This document shows positions 26,474 through 35,989 of a stretch of DNA of 64,000 bases, one piece after another. The notes below the pieces were generated by a model, which had not been told where the DNA came from, searched no databases, and saw only the letters and a program-made list of their open reading frames with translations. A program made the position numbers and the translations under genes. Source of the DNA: Salipiger profundus (lineage in GTDB: Bacteria; Pseudomonadota; Alphaproteobacteria; Rhodobacterales; Rhodobacteraceae); assembly GCF_001969385.1 (NCBI RefSeq), contig NZ_CP014796.1, forward strand, positions 3,985,501 through 4,049,500, in the 5' to 3' direction. Position 1 is the first letter of the stretch. Every line of letters starts with the position of its first letter.

Positions 26474-27334
26474 ATGAACAACTGGGATGATCTGCGCTTT
26501 CTGGTCGCGCTGTCGAAAACCGGAACGATGACCGCGGCGGCGAAGAGCCTCGGCACCAATACCGCAACGGTATCGCGCCGGATCGAACGGCTTTCGGAGT
26601 CGCTCGGGATGCCCGCGTTCGTGAAGACCTCCGAAGGCTGGCGCCCCTCCGAGGCCGTCGCCTCGCTCATCCAGCTTGCCCAGAGCTTCGACGGCGAGTT
26701 GCAGGCCACGCTCAACAGCCAGGCGGTGGATTCGGACGCGGAGCCGGTGACCATCAGCATCGGCAGCCTGCCCGTGATCAGCGCTCTCGTGCTCTTCCCG
26801 GGGCTGAAGCAGCACGGCAGCCGGCTGTCCGGCGTGAAGCTGAACTTCTCCGATCGCGTGTTCAAGGAGGGCCTCGGCGAGCACGACATCGTGCTGCAAT
26901 ACGCCCGCCCCGCGCAGGGACGCATCATCGCGCGCAAGGTCGGCAGCATGAGCTACCAGCTCTATCGCTTCGTCGACACACCTGCCGGAGAGGACTGGGC
27001 CGGTCTCGGCGAAGGCCATGACGATGCCGAGGTCATGCGGATCGGGCACAGCACCTTTGGCCGCGCCCCGCGTTTGCGGGTCGACAGCATCATGGCACTC
27101 TACCGCCTGATGCAGACCACGCGCCTGCCCGGACCGCTGCCCGATCTGCTGGCCGAAAGCGACCCCGAGCTTGTCCCGCTCGATCCGACCCAGCCCGGGA
27201 ACATGCAGGAATGCTGGCTGTTCTTCCACGAGAGCCGGCGCAACGACCCCGGCATTCGCCGTGCGGTCGATTGGGTGACGCATTGCTTCGAGCAGCTGAA
27301 CACCGTCAACATGCCCGGCACCACCAAGATCTAG
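26474..27334 (+). CDS. LysR-family transcriptional regulator
   Basis: 286 residues from ATG 26474 (MNNWDDLRFLVALSKTGTM). The HTH reads TAAAKSLGTNTATVSRRIERLSESLG, a variant typical of the LysR subgroup with short C-terminal domains. No divergent partner is present; purL lies upstream on the same strand and a convergent carboxypeptidase follows. Two inverted-repeat elements upstream may be autoregulatory. Target unknown. Confidence 0.88.
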   Translation: MNNWDDLRFLVALSKTGTMTAAAKSLGTNTATVSRRIERLSESLGMPAFVKTSEGWRPSEAVASLIQLAQSFDGELQATLNSQAVDSDAEPVTISIGSLPVISALVLFPGLKQHGSRLSGVKLNFSDRVFKEGLGEHDIVLQYARPAQGRIIARKVGSMSYQLYRFVDTPAGEDWAGLGEGHDDAEVMRIGHSTFGRAPRLRVDSIMALYRLMQTTRLPGPLPDLLAESDPELVPLDPTQPGNMQECWLFFHESRRNDPGIRRAVDWVTHCFEQLNTVNMPGTTKI

Positions 27335-27430
27335 CCAGCCTCCTTCGCGCCCGCCGCTCTGGAAAAAGCGCCAAGCACCCGGCATCAGCCAGCCGATCCG
27401 GCGGCGCCCGTGCGCCGGCCGGGGTCTAGC

Positions 27431-28906
27431 TCACAGGCTGTAGATCGTCCCGAACTTCGCCTCGAGGTAGTCGAGCAGAGGGGCCTCGGTCGGTGCGTCG
27501 CCGCAGGCTCGCTGGATGACCTCGCGCGGGGCGAAGAGCCCCCCGAACTGCTGGACGTTGTCGCGCAGCCATGCGGTTGCCGCCCCAAGGTCACCCGCCG
27601 CCATCTGCGCGTCGAGATCGGGCACATCGCTGCGCAGGGCCTTGTGCAGGCAGCCCGCGTAGACGTTGCCGAGGCTGTAGGTCGGGAAGTAGCCGAACAG
27701 CCCGGCCGACCAGTGGACATCCTGCAGCACCCCGTCCGAGGGCTTGTCCACGGCAAAGCCGAAGTCCGCGAGGAACCGCTCGTTCCAGGCATCTTCGAGA
27801 TCGTCGACCTCGAGCGCCCCGGCAATCAGCGCCCGTTCTAGGTCGAAACGCAAGAGCACGTGCAGGTTGTATTGCACCTCGTCGGCCTCGGTGCGGATAT
27901 AGCCGTTCTTCACCCGGTTCACGGCAGCATAGAAGGCATCCGCATCCGCAAGCCCGAGATCGCCGAACTGCTCGGTCATCCGGGCGTAGAGCCACGAGGT
28001 AAAGGCGCGAGACCGGCCGATCTGGTTCTCGTAGATGCGGCTCTGGCTCTCGTGCACGCCCATCGAGACACCCTGCCCCAGCGGCGTGAATCGGTAGCTG
28101 CGACGGACCGCCTGCTCATAGGCGGCGTGGCCGACCTCGTGGATCGTGGAATAGAGACAGTTGAACGGATCGAGCGCGTCGGTGCGCGTGGTGATCCGCA
28201 CATCGTCGGCCCCGCCCGATGTGAACGGATGCACCGACTTGTCGAGCCTCCCGCGCGCCATCTCGTAGCCGAAGGTCTTTGCGACGGTGCGGGCCAGCGT
28301 CATCTGCGCCTGCTCGTCGAAGGTCCCCTGCAGCGCCGGTGGCTGCGGCCGCTCGAGCACCGCCTGCCGCAGCGCCACGAGGCGCGGGCGCAGCGCGCCG
28401 AACATCTCCGAGAGCTGTGCTGCGGTTGCGCCCGGCTCATAGTCGTCGAGGAGCGCGTCATAGACGTCGCCACCATCGGCGAGCGCCGCGCCTTCCTCGC
28501 GCTTGAGGCGCACGACCTCCCGCAGGGTCGGCGCAAAGGCGGCGAAATCATCGTCGGCGCGGGCCTCGGCCCAGACGCGATGCGCCCGGCTCGTGAGCCG
28601 CGCCAGCGCGCTGGCGAGGTCCGCGGGCACCCGCCGTGAACGGTCGTAGGTCCGGCGGATCTGGCGGACCATCGCCGCGCCCTCGTCGTCGAGATCGCCC
28701 GGGTCGATTACCGCGAGCCACTCGCCGACCCGCGGATCGGTGCGGCGCGCGTGCAGCATCGCCTCCATCACCGCCATTTCGTCGGCCCGCTGCTCGCCGG
28801 CGCCCGGTGGCATCATCACCTCCTGGTCCCAGCCGAGGCGGCCCGCCACCTGCGCCAGAGCCCCGGTGTCACGCTCGAATTGCATGAGGTCCTGGAATGC
28901 GCTCAT
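27431..28906 (-). CDS. M32-family (Taq-type) metallocarboxypeptidase
   Basis: 491 residues from ATG 28906, the usual family size. The zinc site is IHEVGHAAYEQ (HExxH) with the later Glu in VHESQSRIYENQIGRS, and the start has the family phrase GWDQEVMMPPGAGEQRADEMA. It removes C-terminal residues from peptides in the cytosol. The start overlaps the stop of the heme A synthase gene by 4 nt, so the pair is translationally coupled; no metabolic reason is evident. Confidence 0.93.
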   Translation of the reverse strand: MSAFQDLMQFERDTGALAQVAGRLGWDQEVMMPPGAGEQRADEMAVMEAMLHARRTDPRVGEWLAVIDPGDLDDEGAAMVRQIRRTYDRSRRVPADLASALARLTSRAHRVWAEARADDDFAAFAPTLREVVRLKREEGAALADGGDVYDALLDDYEPGATAAQLSEMFGALRPRLVALRQAVLERPQPPALQGTFDEQAQMTLARTVAKTFGYEMARGRLDKSVHPFTSGGADDVRITTRTDALDPFNCLYSTIHEVGHAAYEQAVRRSYRFTPLGQGVSMGVHESQSRIYENQIGRSRAFTSWLYARMTEQFGDLGLADADAFYAAVNRVKNGYIRTEADEVQYNLHVLLRFDLERALIAGALEVDDLEDAWNERFLADFGFAVDKPSDGVLQDVHWSAGLFGYFPTYSLGNVYAGCLHKALRSDVPDLDAQMAAGDLGAATAWLRDNVQQFGGLFAPREVIQRACGDAPTEAPLLDYLEAKFGTIYSL

Positions 28907-30048
28907 CGTGCCGTCCCCCGGATGGATTGCGCTTTCGGATATTGCGCGCCGAAGCGGGCGCGGATGATCAGCACCCAGAGCACCACGGCGCCGACCTGAT
29001 GGGTGATCGCGATGTGCAGCGGCGCGATGTAGATCACCGTGAAGATGCCAAGCACCACCTGCACCAGCAGCATCGCCATGACGGCGTTGAAGCGGAAGCG
29101 GGTGTCGGCATTGGCGGACTTGCGCGCCCGCAGCCAGGTCACGATGCCGAAGATGAAGAGCAGGTAGCCCGCCATCCGGTGCATGAACTGTACCAGCCCC
29201 GGGTCCTCGAAGAAGTTGCGCCACACCGGCTGCAGGTCGAACGGCTGCGGCGGGAAGAAACCGCCCGCCATAAGCGGCCAGTCGGTGTAGGTGCGGCCCG
29301 CGTCGATGCCCGCCACCAGCGCGCCGAGCAGGATCTGCAGGAAGGCGAAATGCATGAGCCCGGTGCCCATCGAGAACAGCTTGGCCTCGCGCCCGCGTCG
29401 CGCCTGCATCAGGTCACGCTCGGAACGGCCCAGCTGGAAGACATACCACGCGATCAGACCGAGGATGACGAAGGCAAGCCCGAGGTGCGTCGCCAGCCGG
29501 TAGGAGGCGACGTCGAGCATCTCGCCCTCGAGCCCCGAGGCCACCATCCACCAGCCGATCGCGCCCTGCAGCCCGCCGAGCGCGCCGAGGCCCAGCAGCC
29601 GCGGCGCCCAGCCCGTCGGGATCTTGCGCGCCACGAGAAAGCCGAAGAACCCCAGCGCCCAGACGAGGCCGATCACCCGCCCGAGCTGCCGGTGGCCCCA
29701 TTCCCACCAGTAGATCGACTTGAACTCTTCAAGCGTCATCTGGTTGTTCTGCAACTGGAATTCGGGGATCTTCTGGTAGAGCGCGAATTCCATCTGCCAG
29801 TCGGTCTGGCTGAGCGGCGGCAGCGCACCGGTGAGCGGCTTCCACTCGGTGATGGACAGACCGCTGTCGGTAAGCCGGGTGAGCCCCCCCACCGCGATCA
29901 TCACCATGACCAGCGCGAAGATCAGCATGAGCCAGATCCGGATGGCGCCGCGTGCCCCGCCGCGCCCCTTGTCGATCATGCCGCCCGCGGGCGTTGCCTT
30001 GGGCTGTTCGGCGCCCACTTCCTCGAAGAGCTTGCGCTTTTCGGCCAT
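28903..30048 (-). CDS. ctaA: Heme A synthase (COX15/CtaA)
   Basis: 381 residues with eight predicted membrane helices. It oxidises the heme O methyl group to give heme A for aa3 oxidase. Family landmarks are GGLTRLTDSGLSITEWKP, YWWEWGHRQLGRVIGLVW and the C-terminal FMHRMAGYLLF and ITHQVGAVVLW carrying heme-ligand histidines. No other cox genes adjoin it. Confidence 0.95.
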   Translation of the reverse strand: MAEKRKLFEEVGAEQPKATPAGGMIDKGRGGARGAIRIWLMLIFALVMVMIAVGGLTRLTDSGLSITEWKPLTGALPPLSQTDWQMEFALYQKIPEFQLQNNQMTLEEFKSIYWWEWGHRQLGRVIGLVWALGFFGFLVARKIPTGWAPRLLGLGALGGLQGAIGWWMVASGLEGEMLDVASYRLATHLGLAFVILGLIAWYVFQLGRSERDLMQARRGREAKLFSMGTGLMHFAFLQILLGALVAGIDAGRTYTDWPLMAGGFFPPQPFDLQPVWRNFFEDPGLVQFMHRMAGYLLFIFGIVTWLRARKSANADTRFRFNAVMAMLLVQVVLGIFTVIYIAPLHIAITHQVGAVVLWVLIIRARFGAQYPKAQSIRGTAR

Positions 30049-30156
30049 GCCTGTCTCTCTCCTTGAACCTCGCGGACGATAGGCCCGGCCCGGACGCGCT
30101 TCAACCCCGCGCCGGCCCGCCGGCCGGGGCGTCTCGCCGCAGTCCGCGCGCCCCGG

Positions 30157-30900
30157 TCAGCCGCGTTCCTTCCAGCGCACCATCTGGCGCATGATCCCGT
30201 GCAGCGTGCGCACGTCCTCGCGGGTGAGCGGCATCCGGCTCCAGAGGTTGCGCAGCGTCAGCTTCATCGCCGGTGCCTTGTGCTCGGGGAAGAAGAAGCC
30301 GGCCTCGTCGAGCCGCTCCTCGTAGTGCTCCGCGAGCTTCTCGACCTCGATGGCGCTGGCCCATTCCGCCCCCGCCAACTCGTCGCGGCGGCCTTCGACC
30401 GCCCCGCTCGCCCGGCGCCACTCGTAGCCGCAGAGCAGCACGCATTGCGCGAGGTTCAGCGACGGAAACTCGGGGTTCACCGGCACCGAGATGATGGCAT
30501 TGGCCTGCGCCACGTCGGCGTTCTCGAGCCCGGCCCGCTCGGGGCCGAACATCACCGCCACGCGCCCGCCCGCCGCGATCCGCTCGGCGGCCTCGCGCAT
30601 CGCCTCTTCCGGCGAATAGACCGGCTTGGTCATGCCACGCTGCCGCGCCGTTGTGGCGAAGACGAGATCGCAGTCGCCCACGGCGTCGGCCACCTCGTTG
30701 CTCAGCACCGCGTCATCGAGCAGCCGCCCCGCCCCCGAGGCCATGGCCACCGAAGACGGGTTCGGCCAGCCGTCGCGCGGCGCGACCAGCCGCATCCGGT
30801 CGAGCCCGAAATTCCACATCGCCCGCGCCGCAGCCCCGATGTTCTCGCCCATCTGCGGGCGCACGAGCACGAATGCGGGCTGTCTCTCTTCGCTGGGCAT
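30157..30900 (-). CDS. trmJ: tRNA (cytidine/uridine-32-2'-O)-methyltransferase TrmJ-type
   Basis: 247 residues of SPOUT methyltransferase. Motifs 1-3 read RPQMGENIGAAARAMWNFG, VAVMFGPERAGLENADV and INV-type PEFPSLNLAQCVLLCGYEW, the knot that binds SAM. It 2'-O-methylates position 32 of several tRNAs. A short C-terminal helical extension as in TrmJ is present. A paralogous SPOUT rRNA methylase is less likely given the conserved RPQMGENIG start. Confidence 0.9.
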   Translation of the reverse strand: MPSEERQPAFVLVRPQMGENIGAAARAMWNFGLDRMRLVAPRDGWPNPSSVAMASGAGRLLDDAVLSNEVADAVGDCDLVFATTARQRGMTKPVYSPEEAMREAAERIAAGGRVAVMFGPERAGLENADVAQANAIISVPVNPEFPSLNLAQCVLLCGYEWRRASGAVEGRRDELAGAEWASAIEVEKLAEHYEERLDEAGFFFPEHKAPAMKLTLRNLWSRMPLTREDVRTLHGIMRQMVRWKERG

Positions 30901-30957
30901 GGGGCCTCCTTGTTCTGCGCCGTCTCAGTAAGCGCCCCGCAAAACAAGGGCAAGCGG

Positions 30958-30990
30958 GCATCTTCTGGCCAGAAATATCCCCGCCGGAGG
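30958..30990 (-). repeat. Partial copy of a dispersed intergenic element
   Basis: On the minus strand the sequence GGCGGGGATATTTCTGGCC followed by AGAAGATG matches the 3' part of the longer element at 38278-38340 (CCGAGGTATTTGTGG, then AACCGGAGAAG). It sits between trmJ and the TfoX-like gene. Confidence 0.4.
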
Positions 30991-31038
30991 CATCCGCCCT
31001 CTATGCTGGGCGCGACGGCCTGAAACGGAGCCCTGCCC

Positions 31039-31368
31039 ATGCCACATGACGAAGGTCTTGCCGAGCTCCTGCGCGAGGATCTCGCCGAGGTGGCGCAACT
31101 GCGCGAGATCGCGATGTTCGGCGGTCTGTGCTTCACCACGCAGGGCCACATGATCTGCGGCACCTTCCGCGACCATGTGCTCTACCGCGTCGGCAAGAGC
31201 GCCATGGCCACAGCCCTCGCGCTTCCGCACACCGACCGGATGCGCATGGGGGCCCGCACCATGGGCGGCTTCGTCACCCTCGGCGCCCCGGACGTGGCCG
31301 ACGACGCCCTGCGCGCGCGGCTCACCGCCATGGCGCTGGACTTCGTCGCGACCCTCGATCCGAAATGA
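31039..31368 (+). CDS. TfoX/Sxy N-terminal domain protein
   Basis: 109 residues covering only the TfoX N-terminal domain: REIAMFGGLCFTTQGHMICG, VLYRVGKSAMATALALPHT and MGGFVTLGAP. In Vibrio and Haemophilus TfoX/Sxy activates competence with CRP, but stand-alone N-domain proteins are widespread and mostly uncharacterised. Start ATG 31039 is preceded by GGAGC; the thiamine-phosphate-synthase-like gene follows 69 nt downstream. Confidence 0.85.
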   Translation: MPHDEGLAELLREDLAEVAQLREIAMFGGLCFTTQGHMICGTFRDHVLYRVGKSAMATALALPHTDRMRMGARTMGGFVTLGAPDVADDALRARLTAMALDFVATLDPK

Positions 31369-31437
31369 CCCGAGCAACCCCTTGGCAGCACTGGGACTCC
31401 CGGGATATAGACCCCCAAGTTTGAAGGAGCCCCAGCC

Positions 31438-32058
31438 ATGGCCGAGACCGATCAGCCCCAGCTCTACCTGATCACCCCGCCGGAATTCGACCTCTCGGAG
31501 TTCCCCGAGCGGCTCGACGCCGTGCTCGACAGCGCCGAGATCGCCTGCATCCGGCTGTCGCTCGCCACCCGCGACGAGGACCGCATCATGCGCGCCGCCG
31601 ACGCCGTGCGCGAGGTTGCGCACCGGCATGACATCGCGCTGGTCATCGACACGCACGTGGTGCTGGCGCAGCGGCTCGGGCTAGACGGGGTGCATTTGAC
31701 CGACGGGTCGCGCTCGGTGCGCCATGCGCGCAAGGAACTGGGCGGCGATGCCATCGTCGGCGCCTTCTGCGGCGCATCGCGGCACGACGGCATGACCGCG
31801 GGCGAAAGCGGCGCCGACTACGTCTCCTTCGGCCCGGTCGGCGGCGCCTCGCTGGGCGACGGCACGCTGGCCGAGCGTGAGCTTTTCGCCTGGTGGTCCG
31901 AGATGATCGAGGTGCCGGTGGTGGCCGAGGGCGGGCTGACCCCGGAACTGGTCTCCGAGCTGGCCCCCGTCACCGACTTCTTCGGCATCGGCGAGGAAAT
32001 CTGGTCGCAAGACGACGCCCCGGCGGCCCTGAAGGCCCTCATCGACGCGATGGGCTGA
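31438..32058 (+). CDS. Thiamine phosphate synthase-like protein
   Basis: 206 residues, TIM-barrel of the ThiE superfamily: QLYLITPPEF, CIRLSLATRDE, ALVIDTHVVLAQRLGLDGVHLTDG, GADYVSFGPVGG and VPVVAEGGLTPEL. Compared with classical ThiE some pyrophosphate-binding residues look altered (for example IDTHVVLAQ in place of NDxxxLA), so it may be a paralog of changed function, as in TenI. No other thi gene adjoins it. Confidence 0.8.
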   Translation: MAETDQPQLYLITPPEFDLSEFPERLDAVLDSAEIACIRLSLATRDEDRIMRAADAVREVAHRHDIALVIDTHVVLAQRLGLDGVHLTDGSRSVRHARKELGGDAIVGAFCGASRHDGMTAGESGADYVSFGPVGGASLGDGTLAERELFAWWSEMIEVPVVAEGGLTPELVSELAPVTDFFGIGEEIWSQDDAPAALKALIDAMG

Positions 32059-32066
32059 GCCGCGGC

Positions 32067-32891
32067 TCAGCCGCCGGCCGGATGGGCGCTGCGCACCTGC
32101 GCCTCGAGGTGCGCGGCCAACGTCTTGCGGTTCGGATGATCGTCGACCCGCACGGGCGGATGGTAGACCACCTCGACCCGGCCGCCCCTGGGGGCGGCCA
32201 GCAGCTTGAGCAGGTGTGGCCCGAAATCCATGTCGCCCCACCAGCCGTGGAATCGCGGATCCTCGCCGCCCGGCGCGTGGTAGACGACCGTCACCGCCTG
32301 TATGCGCGCCTCGTGCCGCAGCCCGTCCGAGAAGAACGCCGCGAAGAGCGTCGGCTTGAACGGCAGGATGCGCTGGCCGTCGGTCGAGGTGCCCTCGGGG
32401 AAGAACAGCAGGCGGTGACCGTGCAGGAGCCGTTCCTCGAACAGCTGTTTCTGATCCCCCGCCGCGCGCGGATCGCGCGAGATGAAGACCGTGCCCGTCG
32501 CCCGCGCCAGCCAGCCGATGAACGGCCAGTTCGCCACCTCGGCCTTCGAGACGAAATAGACGTTGCGGCGGGCGTTCAGCACGAAGATGTCCAGCCACGA
32601 GCTGTGGTTGGCCACCATCGCGCCCGGGCCCGGCATGGTCGGGCCGCGAGTGTCGAGCGACAGGCGCAGGATCACGAGCGCGGCCCGCGACACCCATTGC
32701 GTGATCCATGGCGTCACCGGGCGCCGCTGACCGCAGAGCGGGCGCTCGACCAGCCGCAGCACCAGCTTTGCCAGAAGTCCGATCAGGAGAACCAGCGCCA
32801 GCAACCCGCCGCGAAGCACTGCGCGCAGCCACCCGATGGCACAGATCCGCGTCTCGGGCGGCTCCGCGCCGCGCCAGGTCGGCCCGGTCAT
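32067..32891 (-). CDS. olsA: Lysophospholipid/lyso-ornithine-lipid acyltransferase
   Basis: 274 residues with an N-terminal membrane segment. The PlsC signature NHSSWLDIFVLNA (H-x4-D) and the second motif FFPEGTSTDGQRILPFK are complete. It acylates a lyso-lipid at the membrane. The ATG overlaps the olsB stop by 4 nt, which points to the second step of ornithine lipid synthesis rather than general phosphatidate synthesis; the latter remains an alternative. Confidence 0.85.
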   Translation of the reverse strand: MTGPTWRGAEPPETRICAIGWLRAVLRGGLLALVLLIGLLAKLVLRLVERPLCGQRRPVTPWITQWVSRAALVILRLSLDTRGPTMPGPGAMVANHSSWLDIFVLNARRNVYFVSKAEVANWPFIGWLARATGTVFISRDPRAAGDQKQLFEERLLHGHRLLFFPEGTSTDGQRILPFKPTLFAAFFSDGLRHEARIQAVTVVYHAPGGEDPRFHGWWGDMDFGPHLLKLLAAPRGGRVEVVYHPPVRVDDHPNRKTLAAHLEAQVRSAHPAGG

Positions 32892-33646
32892 GCGCGGCCC
32901 CGCGTGTAGACACCGGCGGCCTTGGCGTTGAGCCGGGCGGTGTCCATGATAAGGCAGATGTCGGTGGTGTTGAAATCATGGTCGACGAAGGCGCCCTCGC
33001 CCACCATGCCGCCAAGCCGCAGGTAGCCCTTGATCAGCGCCGGCACGTCGCGCATCGCCGCGCGCCGGTCGATCTCGGGCTCGGGGATCAGGTCCATGCG
33101 CTGGAACCGGCGCGAACGCACGCGCAACGGCTCGGGCGCGAGATGGCGGTGATGCAGCAGTGACAGCGGCTCGGCAATTCGGCGCACGTCGGTGCCGTGG
33201 AAGGACGCCGTGCCGAAGAGGATTTCGATGCCATGTTCGGCGACGTAGTCGGCGAGCGCAGCCCAGAGGTGCATCATCGCGGTGCCGCCGCGATAGTCCG
33301 CATGCAGGCAGGATCGCCCCAACTCCAGCAGCCTGCGCCCCGAGGTCCTCAGGGGCGCCAGGTCGTATTCGTCCTCGGAGTAGAACTGCCGGGCCGCCCT
33401 GGCCTGGTCGTCGCGCAGCAGCCGGTAGACACCGACGACGGCATCGTCACGACACCCGTCGGTCAGGATGAGGTGATCGAAGAACGGGTCGAAACGGTCG
33501 CGTTCGAGCCGCGCCTCGTGGTCGACCATCGCGCCGGAGCCGCCCAGCTCCTCGACGAAGACCTCGTAGCGCAGACGTTGCGCCGCCACGAGATCGGCCT
33601 CGTCGCGGGCCAGCCGCACCGTGAACTTCGTCTCGTCCAGCGCCAT
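32888..33646 (-). CDS. olsB: L-ornithine N-alpha-acyltransferase (OlsB-like)
   Basis: 252 residues of the GNAT-like hemolysin/OlsB family: LVAAQRLRYEVFVEELG, VVGVYRLLRD, LLELGRSCLHADYRGGTAMMHLW and YLRLGGMVGEGAFVDHDFNTTDICLIMD. It attaches a 3-hydroxy fatty acid from ACP to ornithine. Together with olsA it completes ornithine lipids, membrane lipids used by many marine alphaproteobacteria under phosphate stress. A CtrA-like box lies 108 nt upstream. Confidence 0.9.
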   Translation of the reverse strand: MALDETKFTVRLARDEADLVAAQRLRYEVFVEELGGSGAMVDHEARLERDRFDPFFDHLILTDGCRDDAVVGVYRLLRDDQARAARQFYSEDEYDLAPLRTSGRRLLELGRSCLHADYRGGTAMMHLWAALADYVAEHGIEILFGTASFHGTDVRRIAEPLSLLHHRHLAPEPLRVRSRRFQRMDLIPEPEIDRRAAMRDVPALIKGYLRLGGMVGEGAFVDHDFNTTDICLIMDTARLNAKAAGVYTRGRA

Positions 33647-33753
33647 GTCGTCTCCCGTTCTGCCGGTAAGCCGTTCTTACTGCCCTGACGCCACGAGGAA
33701 AACCGGTTTTGCGAGGCACGCCATCCCCTGCGCCCGCGCCAGCCCCCTACGCG

Positions 33754-33768
33754 TTAACCATTCGTAAA
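33754..33768. promoter_or_regulatory. CtrA-like box upstream of olsB
   Basis: TTAACCATTCGTAAA reads TTAA-N7-TAAA and includes the extended CtrA half-site TTAACCAT. One base departs from the TTAA-N7-TTAA consensus. It lies 108 nt upstream of olsB and 17 nt beyond the stop of the DUF3553 gene. Confidence 0.4.
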
Positions 33769-33784
33769 CCACTGGCGGTTAGCC

Positions 33785-33967
33785 CTAGTCCTCGATCACC
33801 GGCATCAGGGTGACACGGCTTCCGTCGATCACGACCTTGCCTTCCTCGCGGAAGTTGACGGTGATGCGGCCGGCGATGTTGGATTGCACCTGACCGGTGC
33901 CCCAGTCGGGCCGTTCGGGATGCATGACAAGCATGCCGGGTTCGAGTAACGCGTTGAGTTCGTCCAT
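33785..33967 (-). CDS. DUF3553 small protein
   Basis: 60 residues starting at ATG 33967 (MDELNALLEPGMLV). The single domain has the family phrase GMLVMHPERPDWGTGQVQS and ITVNFREEGKVVIDG, a Tudor/CarD-like small beta-barrel also found at the C-terminus of some UvrD helicases. It is divergent from chpT with only 28 nt between start codons, so the two promoters must overlap coding DNA. Function unknown. Confidence 0.85.
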   Translation of the reverse strand: MDELNALLEPGMLVMHPERPDWGTGQVQSNIAGRITVNFREEGKVVIDGSRVTLMPVIED

Positions 33968-33995
33968 GTGCCCTGATGTCCTTGAGGAGCTTTCG

Positions 33996-34598
33996 ATGTC
34001 CAACGATAGTGCGAGAATAGCCACTCTGGTAGGGTCGCGGCTCTGTCACGATCTCGTCAGCCCGGTGGGCGCCATCTCGAACGGGCTCGAGCTGATCGCG
34101 CTGGCGGGCGCGCCGGGCCCCGACGAGATCGGCCTGATCGAGCAGAGCTGCGCGTCGGCCACGGCGCGGATCAACCTTTTCCGGGTGGCGTTCGGCCATG
34201 CCTCGCTCGATCAGCAGGTCAGCGCGCGGGAGGCGGCAAAACTTCTCTCCGACTACTGCCTCGGCAGCCGGCTGCAGATGGACTGGCAGGTGCAGGGCGA
34301 CAGCCAGCGCACCGATGTGCAGTTGGCCTGCCTTGCCGCGCTCTGTTGCGAGACCGCGCTGCCCCTCGGCGGTCGGGTCCAGATCACCGAGTCCGGGGGC
34401 CGATGGCGCATCACCGCAACCGGACAGCGCCTTGCGACGGAACCGGTCCTCTGGTCGATGCTCGAGACGGCCCAGATCCCGCCCGACCTCAGTGCCGCGC
34501 GCGTCCAGTTCGCCTGCCTCGCGATGCTTGCGCCCGAACGCGGGCGCAAGCTCACGTCGCAATTCGGCGACGCGGCAGCCTCGATCGAGATCGCCTGA
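33996..34598 (+). CDS. chpT: Histidine phosphotransferase ChpT
   Basis: 200 residues from ATG 33996 with TTGAGGAGC upstream. His18 in the helix GSRLCHDLVSPVGAISNGLELI is the phospho-accepting residue; the C-terminal part is a degenerate HATPase-like fold, as in Caulobacter and Brucella ChpT. It relays phosphate from CckA to CtrA and CpdR. CtrA-like boxes occur elsewhere in the window (33754, 46192). Confidence 0.93.
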   Translation: MSNDSARIATLVGSRLCHDLVSPVGAISNGLELIALAGAPGPDEIGLIEQSCASATARINLFRVAFGHASLDQQVSAREAAKLLSDYCLGSRLQMDWQVQGDSQRTDVQLACLAALCCETALPLGGRVQITESGGRWRITATGQRLATEPVLWSMLETAQIPPDLSAARVQFACLAMLAPERGRKLTSQFGDAAASIEIA

Positions 34599-34608
34599 CG
34601 CCGCAGGG

Positions 34609-35874
34609 TTACGCCCGAACGGCGCCGTCGGCACGCACCACGTATTTGAACGAGGTGAGCTGTTCGGCCCCGACCGGCCCGCGCGCATGCATCTTGCCGG
34701 TGGCGATGCCGATCTCGGCACCCATGCCGAACTCGCCACCGTCGGCGAACTGCGTCGAGGCGTTGACCATCACGATGGCGCTGTCGACCCGCTCGATGAA
34801 GCGGTCGATGGCGGCCTCGTTCTCGGCGAGGATGCAGTCGGTGTGATCCGAGCCATACTGCCGGATATGCGCAATCGCCGCGTCCTCGTCCTCGACGACG
34901 CGGGCCGCGATGATCCGGTCGAGATACTCGCGCCCCCAGTCGTCGTCAGAGGCTGGCACCGTGCCCTCGACCGATTGCAGCGCCGCATCGGCGCGCACCT
35001 CGACCCCGGCGTCGATCAGCGCGCGAATCACGTCGCGCCCCAGGGTTTCGGCCACGTCGCGATGGATCAGCAAGCATTCGGCCGCGCCACAGATGCCGGT
35101 GCGGCGGGTCTTGGCGTTCATCACCACCTTCAGCGCCTTGTCCGGATCGGCAGAGACGTCGATATAGACGTGCACGATGCCCTCGAGGTGGGCGAAGACC
35201 GGCACCCGCGCATCGCGCTGCACCAGACCGACAAGCCCCTTGCCGCCGCGCGGCACGATCACATCGACGTAGTCGGTCATGGTCAGCAGCGCGCTCACCG
35301 CCGCCCGGTCGCGGGTCGGCACAAGCTGGATCGCATCCTCGGGCAGGCCGGCGGCGCGCAGCCCCTCGACCAGGCAGGCGTGGATCGCGTGGCTGGAATG
35401 GAAGCTCTCGGAGCCGCCGCGCAGGATCACCGCGTTGCCCGACTTGAGACAGAGCGCGCCGGCGTCGGCGGTCACGTTGGGCCGGGATTCGTAGATTACG
35501 CCGACCACGCCGAGCGGCGTGCGCACCCGCTTGATGTGCAACCCCGTGGGGCGGTCCCACTCGGTGATGACCTGGCCCACCGGATCGGGCTGGGCGGCGA
35601 TCGCGCGCAGCCCCTCGACGATGCCGGCGATCCGGTCCTCGGTGAGCGTGAGGCGATCCATCATCGCGTCGCTCAGACCCTTGTCGCGGCCGAAGTCGAG
35701 ATCCTGGGCGTTCGCCTCGACGATCGCGCCGCGGTTCGCCCAGACCGCATCGGCGGCAGCCTCGAGCGCCTGCGTCTTCCGCTCTGGCGGGGTGAAGGCG
35801 AGCTCTGCGGCGGCAGCCTTTGCCCGGCGGCCGATTTCGGTCATGACGGCGGGAATGTCGCTCATGTCGTTCAT
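34609..35874 (-). CDS. proA: Glutamate-5-semialdehyde dehydrogenase (gamma-glutamyl phosphate reductase)
   Basis: 421 residues, standard length. It reduces gamma-glutamyl phosphate with NADPH in proline synthesis. The catalytic Cys lies in [15 protein letters not shown], and [35 protein letters not shown] and [13 protein letters not shown] are family motifs. It is downstream of proB on the same strand with a 169-nt gap. Confidence 0.96.
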   Translation of the reverse strand: MNDMSDIPAVMTEIGRRAKAAAAELAFTPPERKTQALEAAADAVWANRGAIVEANAQDLDFGRDKGLSDAMMDRLTLTEDRIAGIVEGLRAIAAQPDPVGQVITEWDRPTGLHIKRVRTPLGVVGVIYESRPNVTADAGALCLKSGNAVILRGGSESFHSSHAIHACLVEGLRAAGLPEDAIQLVPTRDRAAVSALLTMTDYVDVIVPRGGKGLVGLVQRDARVPVFAHLEGIVHVYIDVSADPDKALKVVMNAKTRRTGICGAAECLLIHRDVAETLGRDVIRALIDAGVEVRADAALQSVEGTVPASDDDWGREYLDRIIAARVVEDEDAAIAHIRQYGSDHTDCILAENEAAIDRFIERVDSAIVMVNASTQFADGGEFGMGAEIGIATGKMHARGPVGAEQLTSFKYVVRADGAVRA

Positions 35875-35989
35875 CGCTGTTCACCCATCTGGTGCGGTTG
35901 CAAGGAGCCCCCTTATAGCGACGGTCCGGCGGCGACGACAGGGTCGAAATGCACCCCGCTCCGCACTGTCCGCTGAACGGCGCGCAACC

